Source of the DNA: JACNJF01 sp050291745
Lineage (GTDB): Bacteria; Pseudomonadota; Gammaproteobacteria; GCA-001735895
Assembly: GCA_050291745.1 (NCBI GenBank)
Contig: JBNKKI010000173.1
Location: 16,807-80,806 of the forward strand
Direction: 5' to 3'
Length of the DNA stretch: 64,000 nt
Shown piece after piece: positions 25,891 through 35,258 of the stretch. Position 1 is the stretch's first letter; each line of letters starts with the position of its first letter. The position numbers and the translations under genes were made by a program. The notes under the pieces are model-generated. The model was not told the origin of the DNA, did no database searches, and saw only the letters and a list, made by a program, of their open reading frames with translations.

Positions 25891-27047
25891 GACTGTTCTC
25901 CTGAAGTTGCAGATATCTGGTCGTCAGGATCTTCGTCACTGATGCCTAATTTCTTTTTGAAGAATTTAAACAGTCTGGTGATGCCTTCCATCACACCACC
26001 CGGTAAAAAGATAACAACAAGCATAAACAATGCGCCTAATGTCAGGTGCCAGCCATCTCCAACAAAATTTTTGGTAATAGCGACTACAAAGTTTTCGACA
26101 CCATCAGGCAAATAAGCAAATGTTTCATGTAAGGCTGATTCATTCATGGCTGAAAAAATATTTTCAAAGTATTTAATTATGCCGACACCCAGTAAAGGAC
26201 CGACCAAAGTACCAACACCGCCCAGAATCGTCATCAAAACGACTTCACCTGAAGCTGTCCACTGCATACGTTCAGCACCCGTCAATGGATCTGTAATAGC
26301 CATTAATGAACCTGCCAGTCCGGCATACATACCTGAAATAATAAAAGCGGTTAATAAATAAGGGCGTGTATTAAAACCGGTATATCGCATACGATTTTGA
26401 TTTGATTTGATAGCCGTCAGCTTTAAACCAAATGGTGAACGGAAAATTTTCAATGAAATATAAAAACCAATTATCAACATGATGGCACAAAAATAAAATC
26501 CGGAGTAACCGCTCATTAACTGGCCAAATAAATTTGTCGAAGGTAAGCCTTCTTCAACTGTAACACCGGCTAGTGAGTCTATATATCGGGGATCATTTAT
26601 AGATAATTGCAGTCCCGTTTCTCCATTAGTAATCGGCGTTAAAACGGAATAAGCCAGGCTGTAGGACATTTGTGCGAAAGCCAGTGTCAGTATCGAAAAA
26701 TAGATTCCCGAACGTCGTAAACTAATATAGCCGATAACAAGTGCAAATACGCCGGCCATTATTGTGCCAAGAATAATAGCTGGTATGACATTCATGGTAA
26801 AAAGCTTAAAACACCATACGGCAGTATAAGAACCTACACCCAGAAAAGTTGCATGGCCAAAAGACAGGTAACCGGTCAGGCCAAACAAAATATTGTAACC
26901 AATGGCAAAAATTCCAAAGATTGCGAATTTCTGTAACAGATCGGGATAGTTAGCACCGATCGGGTCGAGCCAGATAGGTGCTGTTAGAACAACAGCTGAG
27001 AAAATCAGCATAATGACCAGGTTATTTTTTAAAGAAATCATCATCAA
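25887..27047 (-). CDS. LIV-type ABC transporter permease (LivM-like)
   Basis: 386 residues with about ten membrane segments. Family motifs are GYNILFGLTGYLSFGHATFLGVGSY near the N-terminus and the EAA-like loop SPFGLKLTAIKSNQNRMRYTGFNT in the middle. It pairs with the LivH-like permease to form the channel for amino acids, urea or short amides. The last 60 residues are charged and cytosolic (KFFKKKLGISDEDPDDQISATSGEQS). It overlaps both neighbours by 4 bases. A hydrophobic MMMISLKNNL start leaves the exact initiation codon open. Confidence 0.9.
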   Translation of the reverse strand: MMMISLKNNLVIMLIFSAVVLTAPIWLDPIGANYPDLLQKFAIFGIFAIGYNILFGLTGYLSFGHATFLGVGSYTAVWCFKLFTMNVIPAIILGTIMAGVFALVIGYISLRRSGIYFSILTLAFAQMSYSLAYSVLTPITNGETGLQLSINDPRYIDSLAGVTVEEGLPSTNLFGQLMSGYSGFYFCAIMLIIGFYISLKIFRSPFGLKLTAIKSNQNRMRYTGFNTRPYLLTAFIISGMYAGLAGSLMAITDPLTGAERMQWTASGEVVLMTILGGVGTLVGPLLGVGIIKYFENIFSAMNESALHETFAYLPDGVENFVVAITKNFVGDGWHLTLGALFMLVVIFLPGGVMEGITRLFKFFKKKLGISDEDPDDQISATSGEQS

Positions 27048-28060
27048 TCCTCCATCATGCCTTCACGCCCTAACAGACCGCGAGGCCTGACCAGGAGAAT
27101 GACAACTGCGACTAGATAAATAATAATTTGATCTATGCCGGGTAATATAGTTTTAATTTCATTCATGGAAGCAAACGACTGCAGTATGCCTAATAAAAAG
27201 CCTGCCGCCACCGCGCCTTCCAGTGAGCCCATACCTCCAACGACGACTACCACAAAGGAGAGCACCAGAAAGTCCATACCCATGTGATAATCGGGTGGTA
27301 ATATCGGGGTGTACATGGCTCCAGCCAGACCGGCAACTATAGCCGCAATACCAAAAACAATGGTAAATCTACGTTGCACATTAATGCCCAGTAAGCTCAC
27401 TGTTTCCCGATCAGCCATACCGGCACGAACAACCATGCCGAAAGTGGTGTATTTTAGAAAAGCGAAAACTGAAAATATCATTAAGCCAGAGAATGAAAGG
27501 TAAATTAATCGCCACCAGGGATAGACCAGTGCTGCATCCAGTCCAAATAAAGCACCTACCGGAGCGCTGCCGGAAACTATTTGTGGAGCAGGGGTTGGTA
27601 TCGGGTTGGCACCGAAAAAAGATCTGATGATTTCCTGAATGACAATAGCCAGACCAAAAGTCACCAGGATTTGTTCAGCATGAGATCTTTTATAAAAATG
27701 TTTAATCAGGCCTCGTTCCAGTGCCACGCCAATCAATAGCATGACAGGAATAGCCAGTAAAATTGAAATTGGGACGGCATAATCTATGATCGTCGTGCCG
27801 GTATCGCCCCACCAGATTTCCAGATAGGGTTGCTCTTTATAAGCATCAAAGAAAGTAATGCTTTCATCTTTGACTTTTTTTGAAATAGTGAGTAATTGTT
27901 GCATGGAGACAGCACAAAATGCACCAAGCATAAATAATGCGCCGTGAGCAAAATTCACAATGCCCAGCGTGCCGAAAGTTAAGGTTAAACCCAGCGCAAT
28001 TAATGCATAGGCCCCGCCTTTATCCAGGCCGTTAAGTATTTGTATGAGGATCGCATCCAT
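27044..28060 (-). CDS. LIV-type ABC transporter permease (LivH-like)
   Basis: 338 residues with the LivH pattern: NGLDKGGAYALIALGLTLTFGTLGIVNFAHGALFMLGAF at the start and the EAA-like segment TTFGMVVRAGMADRETVSLLGINVQ. An extra hydrophilic loop (about residues 52-95, KKVKDESITFFDAYKEQPYLEIWWGD) lies between the first and second halves of the N-terminal membrane region. The gene follows the binding-protein gene by about 105 bases that hold a terminator-like hairpin and a second stem. Confidence 0.9.
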   Translation of the reverse strand: MDAILIQILNGLDKGGAYALIALGLTLTFGTLGIVNFAHGALFMLGAFCAVSMQQLLTISKKVKDESITFFDAYKEQPYLEIWWGDTGTTIIDYAVPISILLAIPVMLLIGVALERGLIKHFYKRSHAEQILVTFGLAIVIQEIIRSFFGANPIPTPAPQIVSGSAPVGALFGLDAALVYPWWRLIYLSFSGLMIFSVFAFLKYTTFGMVVRAGMADRETVSLLGINVQRRFTIVFGIAAIVAGLAGAMYTPILPPDYHMGMDFLVLSFVVVVVGGMGSLEGAVAAGFLLGILQSFASMNEIKTILPGIDQIIIYLVAVVILLVRPRGLLGREGMMED

Positions 28061-28088
28061 AAGCTTACACTTCTAGTTAGGAATGAAA

Positions 28089-28115
28089 CTGAACCAGTAT
28101 AAAATACTGGCTCAG
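28089..28115 (-). promoter_or_regulatory. Second stem-loop in the intercistronic region
   Basis: CTGAGCCAGTAT / ATACTGGTTCAG (minus strand) forms a 12-bp stem with one G-U pair and a three-base loop, 30 bases before the LivH-like start codon. It may stabilise the permease message after processing or partial termination. Confidence 0.45.
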
Positions 28116-28117
28116 AC

Positions 28118-28149
28118 AAAAAAGCCATACCACCTTACGATGGTATGGC
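28118..28149 (-). terminator. Rho-independent terminator/attenuator after the binding-protein gene
   Basis: On the minus strand GCCATACCA and TGGTATGGC form a perfect 9-bp stem followed directly by TTTTTT. It lies 18 bases after the binding-protein stop and inside the operon, so it probably reduces expression of the permease and ATPase genes relative to the receptor. Confidence 0.8.
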
Positions 28150-28166
28150 CTGGACGTTAGCGAATT

Positions 28167-29504
28167 TTAAACCTTATAAGGCCCTAAATCACCACCAAAG
28201 ATTGATGCATCGTACTCAACCTGTGAACGAGGCACTTCCTGAACAATTTCCAGCAGATCAAACTGGCTGGTTGGGTTCTGGTTACCACGTACCACAAGTA
28301 CATCTTTAAAGCACTGATGATCTGCAGCCCGGTACTCAGTCGCACCATTACCCATACCATCAAATTTAAAACCTTCCAGAGTTTTAATAACTTCAGGTGG
28401 ATAGAAAGTACCTGCTTTTTCACATGCATTGGCATATAGAAGTGTCTGAACATAACAGGTATGAGCCGCCATTGAAGGAGGGAAGCCATATTTAGCGCCA
28501 AACGACTTAACAAAGGCCTGTGAACCAGCATCTTTTAATGCCCAGTTCCAGTTAGTGGTACCAAGAATACCTTTCATATTCTCACCGGCACCCTGTGCCA
28601 TCAAACGAGAAAATAATGGTACGATGATTTCAAACTGCTTACCATTAACCATTTTATCGCGCAGACCAAATTGCACTGCCTGAGTCAATGAGTTAATCAT
28701 ATCCTTGCCATAATGGTTCAGGATTAGTACGTCTGCACCTGAATTCAATATTGGAGTGATATATTGTGAAAAGTCACCCGCGCCAACAGGTGTTTTAACT
28801 GTAGCTGTTGTTTTCCAGCCAAGTGCTTCAGTGGTATCTTTAATTGATTCTTCCTGAGTCCAGCCCCAGGTGTAATCAGCAGTCAGGTGATAGGCTTTTC
28901 TTTCTTTACCATATTCTTTTTCAAGAACAGGGCCTAATGCGCGACCAGACATATAAGCGTTAAAGAAGTGTCTGAAACCGTAACGACGCTTATCTTTACC
29001 TGTTGTATCGTTAGAGTGAGTCAGGCCAGCCATAAAAATGATGCCCATTTCCTGACATAAACCCTGCACAGCAACAGCAACACCAGAAGAAGAACCACCA
29101 GTGATCATAATAACGCGATCTTTTTCAATCATACGCTTGGCTGAAGCACGAGCTACAGGAGATTTTGTGGCAGTATCACCTGTTGCATATTCCACTTTTT
29201 TACCTAGCACGCCATTGCCTTTAAGGGATAAAGGTTTCATGGTATTTAACATACCGCCATCACCTTCACCGTTTAAATGCTCAACAGCTAGTTTATAGGC
29301 GCGTAATTCATCTGCTCCTTCATCTGCATAAGCATTTGTCTGGGGAACGTTAAAACCAAATTTAACGCTTTTTCCTGTAGGGGCGTTTCTGAAATTCTCA
29401 GCAGCATAAGCTCCTTTAACAAAGAACATTGGTGAACTGGCAACTACACCTGTGGCGGCTGTAGCTTTCAAAAAGTCACGTCTAGTATTATTTTTTTTAC
29501 TCAT
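28167..29504 (-). CDS. Tat-exported LIV-type substrate-binding protein
   Basis: 445 residues, type 1 periplasmic binding fold (ligand-binding receptor of the LivJ/AmiC class). The N-terminus MSKKNNTRRDFLKATAATGVV is a twin-arginine signal (RRDFLK), meaning export in a folded state. Core segments include KSVKFGFNVPQTNAYADEGADELRAYKLAVEHLN, ITGGSSSGVAVAVQGLCQEMG and LTADYTWGWTQEESIKDTTEALGWK. It is larger than LivJ (about 350) and closer to receptors for amides or unknown carboxylates. It is the first gene of a five-gene importer, divergent from the cbr operon. The ligand is not identifiable. Confidence 0.92.
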   Translation of the reverse strand: MSKKNNTRRDFLKATAATGVVASSPMFFVKGAYAAENFRNAPTGKSVKFGFNVPQTNAYADEGADELRAYKLAVEHLNGEGDGGMLNTMKPLSLKGNGVLGKKVEYATGDTATKSPVARASAKRMIEKDRVIMITGGSSSGVAVAVQGLCQEMGIIFMAGLTHSNDTTGKDKRRYGFRHFFNAYMSGRALGPVLEKEYGKERKAYHLTADYTWGWTQEESIKDTTEALGWKTTATVKTPVGAGDFSQYITPILNSGADVLILNHYGKDMINSLTQAVQFGLRDKMVNGKQFEIIVPLFSRLMAQGAGENMKGILGTTNWNWALKDAGSQAFVKSFGAKYGFPPSMAAHTCYVQTLLYANACEKAGTFYPPEVIKTLEGFKFDGMGNGATEYRAADHQCFKDVLVVRGNQNPTSQFDLLEIVQEVPRSQVEYDASIFGGDLGPYKV

Positions 29505-29710
29505 ATGATTCCTCTAGAATTGTTGGGCTTCTGCTTGCGTATTAGGACAAAAGCATTGCCGTTTTATTTTATATCGTGCAGTGAATATCGATTACCTATA
29601 TAGGGTTATCTGCAACACTGCTAAGCATATTAGCAATTTATAGGCCATAGTTTAAAAGCCCTTGAATTTATTGTGTTATTTCTAAACTATTTAACAAAAG
29701 CTATTGTCGT

Positions 29711-29752
29711 ATGTTACCATGCGTAACACTCGATGTTTCCAGATGTAACATT
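29711..29752 (+). promoter_or_regulatory. Tandem operator-like direct repeats upstream of cbrX
   Basis: ATGTTACCATGCGTAACACT (29711-29730) and ATGTTTCCAGATGTAACATT (29733-29752) match at 15 of 20 positions, and each is itself an imperfect palindrome (GTTAC/GTAAC). The 22-base spacing is about two helical turns, and they end 14 bases before the ATG. This looks like a regulator-binding site for cbrX-cbrA-cbrB or for the divergent binding-protein gene. The regulator is unknown. Confidence 0.45.
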
Positions 29753-29766
29753 TACTTTTAAAAGGC

Positions 29767-29970
29767 ATGGCTAAATCCTCAAAATTAAATATAACGGAGA
29801 AAACTTTAATCGTAGTATTGCTGGTGCTACTGATTTTTTTATCTCCCATTAACAATTTCTGGGCGGCCATAGATGCTCCCTGGTATAGCCCTTATCTGGC
29901 CTGGGCAGTGAGTATATTTTTAGCCTGGTTATTGCAGCGTAGCCTGAAAGAGCCTTCTGGTGATCAATGA
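29767..29970 (+). CDS. Small membrane protein, CbrX-like
   Basis: 67 residues with two hydrophobic helices (TLIVVLLVLLIFLSPI and YSPYLAWAVSIFLAWLLQ) and a charged C-terminus. Its stop overlaps the sensor kinase start by 4 bases (ATGA). In Pseudomonas a small gene, cbrX, lies in the same place and is translationally coupled to cbrA. I infer the same role from arrangement and length; sequence identity is not proven here. Confidence 0.75.
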   Translation: MAKSSKLNITEKTLIVVLLVLLIFLSPINNFWAAIDAPWYSPYLAWAVSIFLAWLLQRSLKEPSGDQ

Positions 29971-32903
29971 TATACCAGATCTGGCAACTATTTTTAATTA
30001 GTATTCTTTATCTTGGATTATTGTTTATTATTGCTACAGCAGCAGATAAAAAGTGGTTACCTGAGTCTCTGATTAATCATCCCATCGTTTATACGCTATC
30101 TCTTGGTGTGTATGCCACTTCCTGGAGCTTTTATGGAAGTGTCGGTCTGGCGGAACGTGAGGGCTATACATTTCTAGCCGTTTATCTGGGTGTAACAATT
30201 GCCTTTCTGGCTTCTCCCATATTGTTAAAACCTGTTCTGCGTCTAATTAAGGAATACCAGTTGTCATCTCTGGCGGATTTGATTGCCTTTCGCTATCACA
30301 GTCCTGTCAGCGGTATTCTGGTTACTCTGTTAATGCTTACTGGTGCTTTACCCTATATGGCATTACAGATTCAGGCAGTCACAGACTCTTTGCAAATTTT
30401 AACTCACGATACTCAGCCCGGATTTATCTCTCTGGGGTTTTGTCTGATGATTACTCTGTTTGCAATTTTGTTTGGGGCAAGACATGTGACACCCAGAGAG
30501 AAACATGAAGGGCTGGTCGTGGCTATTGCCTTTGAATCACTGGTCAAGCTGGTCGCCTTAATGACAGTTGGTTTATATGCAGTGTTTGGTGTATTTAATG
30601 GATTTAACGGGTTTTCAGGTTGGCTGGAAAACAATACTGAAGCGACCCGTGCTCTCATGCAGCCCATCCATGATGGTCCCTGGGCTATGATGTTAATACT
30701 TTCATTCTCAGCGGCATTTCTATTGCCCAGACAGTTCCATATGATTTTTGTGGAAAACCTGAAATCCTCAAATTTAAGCTTTGCGAGCTGGGCGTTTCCA
30801 CTATTTCTGTTATTACTTAATATTTCTATACCGCCGATTTTATGGGCCGGACAATCTATGGATTTAAGTTATGGGCCCGATTTATTTGTACTGGGCGTTT
30901 CTATGCAAAGTCAGTCAGTTTTATTACCTGTATTTATTTTTATCGGTGGTGTTTCTGCGGCGAGTGCGATGATTATTGTTACCACCATAGCACTGGCTTC
31001 AATGTGTTTAAATCATTTAGTGTTGCCTGTGGTGCTGCCCAAGCAGAAGCAAAATTCGGTCAATCTTTATAGCCTGTTACTGTGGAGTAAAAGGATTCTG
31101 ATTTTACTGATTATTCTGGCCGGTTATTCATTCTACCTTTTTCTGCAAACGCATCAGGAGTTAACCGACCTCGGTTTGATTTCCTTTGTTGCTGTCGCTC
31201 AGTTTTTGCCCGGTATTTTTGGTTTATTGTATTGGCGTAAAGCGAGTCGGCAGGGTTTTGTTGGCGGTCTGATCGTTGGTGGTTTAATCTGGATAGTGAC
31301 TTTAATCCTGCCATTATTTGCTAAAGCAGGCTGGCTGGTCAATTCTCCTCTGGAAGCCATTATGCTGCCCATGTCATCTACTGATAGTGCGTTCTGGTCT
31401 TTGCTGGCTAATTCCTGTGTTTATGTACTGGCTTCAGTTTTATGGCCGCAAACTGATGAAGAACGCAAAGCTGCCAATGCCTGTTGCAATAATAATCAAA
31501 ATCAAACCCATGCTATCCCGCTGGCAACCAGCATACAGCAATTTGAATCAGGTCTTGCAGAAACCATAGGCGCTGAAATAGCCACAAAGGAAATAAATCT
31601 GGCATTAGCTGATCTGGGGCTGTCAGATAAAATTCTGGATCGCACAGATTTTGCCAATCTCCGCATGCAAATCAGGCATAATCTTTCCGGTCTGATCGGG
31701 CCGGTACTTGCCAGTATGGTCGTTAACGAACAGCTGGAAATAGATACATCCGCTAAAGTCGCTATTGCCGATACCATACAGTATGTTGAAAAAAGTTTGC
31801 TGGATTCGCGCCTTGAATTAAAGGAAATTTCAGGTGAACTGGATTCCTTGCGACGTTTTCATCGTCAGGTACTACTTGATTTACCGCTTGCTGTGGTAAC
31901 CATCAGTCCTGAACAGCAAATTATCAGCTGGAACAGAGAGATGGAAAAACTGGCTGCTATTGAAGAGACTGCAGTGCTGGGGAAAGATCTCGCCCACCTG
32001 TCAAACCCCTGGTCGGATTTATTAACTGCATTTATTGAAGGTGATGAAACTGTTTTAAGATCAACAAAAGTGAAGACCAGCAATGCCACGAGCATACTTA
32101 ACTTATTCAAGTCCGATGTTAGTGGATCAACCGAAAATGAGAATCATGGCTATGTTGTCCTGCTACAGGATCAATCGGAAATTCACCAGCTTGAAACTGA
32201 GCTGGCACATAGTGAAAGGCTTGCTTCTATAGGTCGACTGGCTGCAGGTGTAGCTCATGAAATTGGTAATCCTGTCACTGGTATTGCCTGTCTGGCGCAG
32301 GATATTAAGGCGATGCCTGATGACAGGGAGCTGCAACAGGAAAGCACCAGTGACATCCTGGATTTAACTAATAGAATTTCTACTATTGTGCATTCTTTAC
32401 TCAGTTATAGTCACCTTGGTACAGAGTTAGGCTATTCACCTGAACCAGTAAATTTACATAGTTTGATAGAAGAATCACTACGTCTGATATCTTTAAGCCA
32501 TAAAGGTAAGCAAATTAATTTTGTAAATCATTGTGACACTGATTTAACTCTAATCGGAGATCATCAGAAACTATTACAGGTACTTGTCATTATTTTTTCG
32601 AATGCTATCGATGCTTCGCAGGAAGGAGATGAAATAGTAATAGATGTCGCAAAAAATAATGAATTTATTGAAATGAAAATTAGTGATGCAGGGCACGGTA
32701 TTAATGAAAATATTATTCATAAAATATTTGACCCGTTTTTCACCACAAAAGAGGCTGGAGAAGGAACAGGCCTTGGCCTGTCTCTAGCCTATAACATTAT
32801 CAGGGAGCATGATGGAAGTATTGAAATAACCAGTCAACCAAATAAAGGTACGCAAGTAACTATTCAGCTACCTGAGTTAATTAAAGCGAAAAATTATGTC
32901 TGA
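29967..32903 (+). CDS. cbrA: Transporter-linked sensor histidine kinase CbrA-like
   Basis: 978 residues. About 1-500 is a sodium/solute symporter (SLC5) domain with 12-13 membrane helices (LINHPIVYTLSLGVYATSWSFYGSVGLAEREGYTFLAVYLG). A short helical linker (about 510-610) precedes a PAS domain (about 625-735), then the HisKA dimerisation helix with phospho-accepting H764 in GVAHEIGNPVTG, and a HATPase domain (ISDAGHGI, FDPFFTTKEAGEGTGLGLSLAY). CbrA of Pseudomonas (983 residues) has this layout and transports histidine while controlling carbon/nitrogen use via CbrB. It overlaps cbrX, and cbrB starts 8 bases before its stop. Confidence 0.9.
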   Translation: MIYQIWQLFLISILYLGLLFIIATAADKKWLPESLINHPIVYTLSLGVYATSWSFYGSVGLAEREGYTFLAVYLGVTIAFLASPILLKPVLRLIKEYQLSSLADLIAFRYHSPVSGILVTLLMLTGALPYMALQIQAVTDSLQILTHDTQPGFISLGFCLMITLFAILFGARHVTPREKHEGLVVAIAFESLVKLVALMTVGLYAVFGVFNGFNGFSGWLENNTEATRALMQPIHDGPWAMMLILSFSAAFLLPRQFHMIFVENLKSSNLSFASWAFPLFLLLLNISIPPILWAGQSMDLSYGPDLFVLGVSMQSQSVLLPVFIFIGGVSAASAMIIVTTIALASMCLNHLVLPVVLPKQKQNSVNLYSLLLWSKRILILLIILAGYSFYLFLQTHQELTDLGLISFVAVAQFLPGIFGLLYWRKASRQGFVGGLIVGGLIWIVTLILPLFAKAGWLVNSPLEAIMLPMSSTDSAFWSLLANSCVYVLASVLWPQTDEERKAANACCNNNQNQTHAIPLATSIQQFESGLAETIGAEIATKEINLALADLGLSDKILDRTDFANLRMQIRHNLSGLIGPVLASMVVNEQLEIDTSAKVAIADTIQYVEKSLLDSRLELKEISGELDSLRRFHRQVLLDLPLAVVTISPEQQIISWNREMEKLAAIEETAVLGKDLAHLSNPWSDLLTAFIEGDETVLRSTKVKTSNATSILNLFKSDVSGSTENENHGYVVLLQDQSEIHQLETELAHSERLASIGRLAAGVAHEIGNPVTGIACLAQDIKAMPDDRELQQESTSDILDLTNRISTIVHSLLSYSHLGTELGYSPEPVNLHSLIEESLRLISLSHKGKQINFVNHCDTDLTLIGDHQKLLQVLVIIFSNAIDASQEGDEIVIDVAKNNEFIEMKISDAGHGINENIIHKIFDPFFTTKEAGEGTGLGLSLAYNIIREHDGSIEITSQPNKGTQVTIQLPELIKAKNYV

Positions 32904-34221
32904 AATACTTATTGTAGAAGATGAAAAAATTATTCGTGCCAGCCTTTCAAGATTATTGAACAGGCATGGCTTTTCTGTCAGTACAGCAGGATCAGTGAGC
33001 GAAGCTGAAGAGGAAGGCTTGCAGGGCTTTGATTTAATCATCGCTGATTTGCGATTACCCGGTTCTGAAGGTACAGCCTTAATACAGATGGCGCATCCCG
33101 TACCGGTATTAATCATGACCAGTTACTCATCGGTGCAGTCGGCAGTAGATGCTATGAAACAGGGCGCAGCTGATTATATTGCAAAACCCTATAATCATGA
33201 TGAAATGATATTGACTGTAAATAGATTACTGAAAAGTCAACAACTGGAAAATCAGAATAAGGCATTAAAACGGGAAATTGACAGTCTGCATCCAGTAAAA
33301 AACCTGACTGGTAAAAGTAAGTCAATATTACAGGTAAAAGATCGTATTCAACGGGTAGCGCAAACCGATACCAGTGTTTTAATATTAGGTGAAACAGGCA
33401 CTGGAAAAGAACTTACTGCCAGAGCAATTCATGCACAAAGTGCGCGGTCAGACAAACCGTTGATTTGTATTAACTGTGCCTCTATTCCTGAAAATTTAAT
33501 TGAGTCTGAACTATTCGGGCATCAGAAAGGCGCTTTTACCGGAGCCTTGCAAAGTAGTAAGGGGTTAATTGCAACTGCAGACTCCGGGACTTTATTTTTA
33601 GATGAAATTGGTGAGTTATCTCTGGAGGCTCAGGCTCAGTTATTGCGTGTCTTGCAGGAAGGTGAGATACGTCGGGTGGGGTCAAATAAAATGCAATACG
33701 TCGATATTCGATTAATTGCTGCGACCCATCGGAATTTACTCGACATGGTAGAGCAAAAATTATTCCGTGAGGATTTGTATTATCGATTAAATGTTATGGA
33801 AATAACTTTACCACCTCTGCGTCAAAGAAGTGATGATATTTTACAGCTGGCCAATCAGATACTACATACTATATCTACTCGTTTTCAACGTTCAAATTTT
33901 AAATTTGATGAAGCTGCTGTTAAGCAGTTACAGTCATATCACTGGCCGGGTAATGTTCGAGAACTGGAAAATGTGATTGAGCGATCCATTATATTGAGTA
34001 ATGGTGAAGTGATAACCGAACAGGATCTTGGCCTTCAACATCAGCCTGATAGAAAAACATCAGCTGCTCTTTCAGCAGAATTATCGATGGATGAGTATTT
34101 CATTGAATTTATTAAGGAACATCAGCATAAATTTAATGAAACCGAGTTATCGGCACGGCTGGGTATTAGTCGAAAAAATCTTTGGGAACGTCGACAAAAG
34201 CTGGGTATTCCAAGACCTTGA
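32896..34221 (+). CDS. cbrB: NtrC-type response regulator CbrB-like
   Basis: 441 residues: receiver domain (1-115) with phospho-acceptor D51 in IIADLRLPG; sigma54-interacting AAA+ domain (about 135-365) with Walker A GETGTGKE, the GAFTGA loop that contacts sigma54, and Walker B GTLFLDEIGEL; and a C-terminal Fis-type helix-turn-helix (about 395-441, NETELSARLGISRKNLWERRQKLGI). It should activate sigma54 promoters when phosphorylated by the upstream kinase. In Pseudomonas CbrB drives crc-antagonist small RNAs and amino-acid genes. No such small RNA is apparent in the 150 bases downstream. Confidence 0.92.
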   Translation: MSEILIVEDEKIIRASLSRLLNRHGFSVSTAGSVSEAEEEGLQGFDLIIADLRLPGSEGTALIQMAHPVPVLIMTSYSSVQSAVDAMKQGAADYIAKPYNHDEMILTVNRLLKSQQLENQNKALKREIDSLHPVKNLTGKSKSILQVKDRIQRVAQTDTSVLILGETGTGKELTARAIHAQSARSDKPLICINCASIPENLIESELFGHQKGAFTGALQSSKGLIATADSGTLFLDEIGELSLEAQAQLLRVLQEGEIRRVGSNKMQYVDIRLIAATHRNLLDMVEQKLFREDLYYRLNVMEITLPPLRQRSDDILQLANQILHTISTRFQRSNFKFDEAAVKQLQSYHWPGNVRELENVIERSIILSNGEVITEQDLGLQHQPDRKTSAALSAELSMDEYFIEFIKEHQHKFNETELSARLGISRKNLWERRQKLGIPRP

Positions 34222-34374
34222 GGTAATCGCATAACGATTAGTCCGACAATTTTCAATGCTTACTATTGGAATACTGTGCAATATTAACCTTATTTCAGGG
34301 TTATGATAGTTATCCACTATTACCTGAATCCGAATTTTCAGGTACTTATAAGAAATCTAAACTGGAGTTAATAT

Positions 34375-35256
34375 ATGAGTTTGCAATCGCCTGGTAAAAC
34401 CTTTCGCGAACTGGTTAAAACAGAAAAACCTTTGCAGTGTATCGGGGCTATTAATGCTTATCATGCAAAATTGGCTGAAGCTAGCGGGGCTAAGTCGCTA
34501 TATATTTCTGGTGGTGGAGTTGCCGCCGGTTCCTGTGGTATTCCTGATCTGGGTATAACCACTATGGAAGATGTATTAACCGATTTACGCCGCATGACTG
34601 ATATTACCGATTTGCCGGTACTAGTCGATATTGATGTTGGCTGGGGTGGGGCTTTTAATATTGCACGTGCTGTTCGCTCTATGAGCAAGATGGGTGCTGC
34701 TGCAGTACATCTTGAAGATCAGGTAATGCAAAAACGTTGTGGTCACAGACCCAATAAAGCCATTGTAACTCAGGCAGAAATGGTTGATCGGGTAAAGGCT
34801 GCGGTAGATGCTAAAACGGATGAGGATTTTGTTATCATGGCACGCACAGATGCCCTTGCCGTAGAAGGTTTGCAGTCTGCTATAGACCGCGCCTGTGCCT
34901 GTGTAGAGGCGGGTGCCGATATGATTTTTCCTGAAGCTATTACTGAGCTTGAGATGTATCAGCAGTTTACCGATGCCGTTAAGGTGCCTGTTTTAGCCAA
35001 TATTACTGAATTTGGTTCGACCCCTCTTTTCACGACTGAGCAACTTGCCGGAGCCGGTGTCTCAATTGCTTTATATCCATTATCTGCTTTTCGCGCTGCC
35101 AACGCTGCGGCACTTAAAGTTTATCAGGCATTAATTACTGAAGGCACTCAACAAAACGTATTAGATACTATGCAGACTCGCGATGATCTTTATGAATATC
35201 TTGGTTACCATAGTTTCGAACAGAAATTAGATGCATTATTCTCGGAGGAAAAATAA
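34375..35256 (+). CDS. prpB: 2-methylisocitrate lyase
   Basis: 293 residues, TIM-barrel of the isocitrate lyase/PEP mutase superfamily. It cleaves 2-methylisocitrate to pyruvate and succinate, the last step of the methylcitrate cycle. The diagnostic loop is QKRCGHRPNKAIV with the catalytic Cys, and Mg2+-binding DIDVGWGG precedes it. The ATG at 34375 has AACTGGAG upstream. A short inverted repeat (ACCTGAA/TTCAGGT, about 34323-34344) lies in the leader. It is the first gene of the propionate cluster, two bases before prpC. Confidence 0.95.
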   Translation: MSLQSPGKTFRELVKTEKPLQCIGAINAYHAKLAEASGAKSLYISGGGVAAGSCGIPDLGITTMEDVLTDLRRMTDITDLPVLVDIDVGWGGAFNIARAVRSMSKMGAAAVHLEDQVMQKRCGHRPNKAIVTQAEMVDRVKAAVDAKTDEDFVIMARTDALAVEGLQSAIDRACACVEAGADMIFPEAITELEMYQQFTDAVKVPVLANITEFGSTPLFTTEQLAGAGVSIALYPLSAFRAANAAALKVYQALITEGTQQNVLDTMQTRDDLYEYLGYHSFEQKLDALFSEEK

Positions 35257-35258
35257 AC

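Noticed and set aside
34222..34374. Possible CrcZ-like small RNA after cbrB
   Set aside because: The 153-base gap lacks the repeated AANAANAA-type Hfq/Crc motifs and a clear terminator, so no RNA is called.
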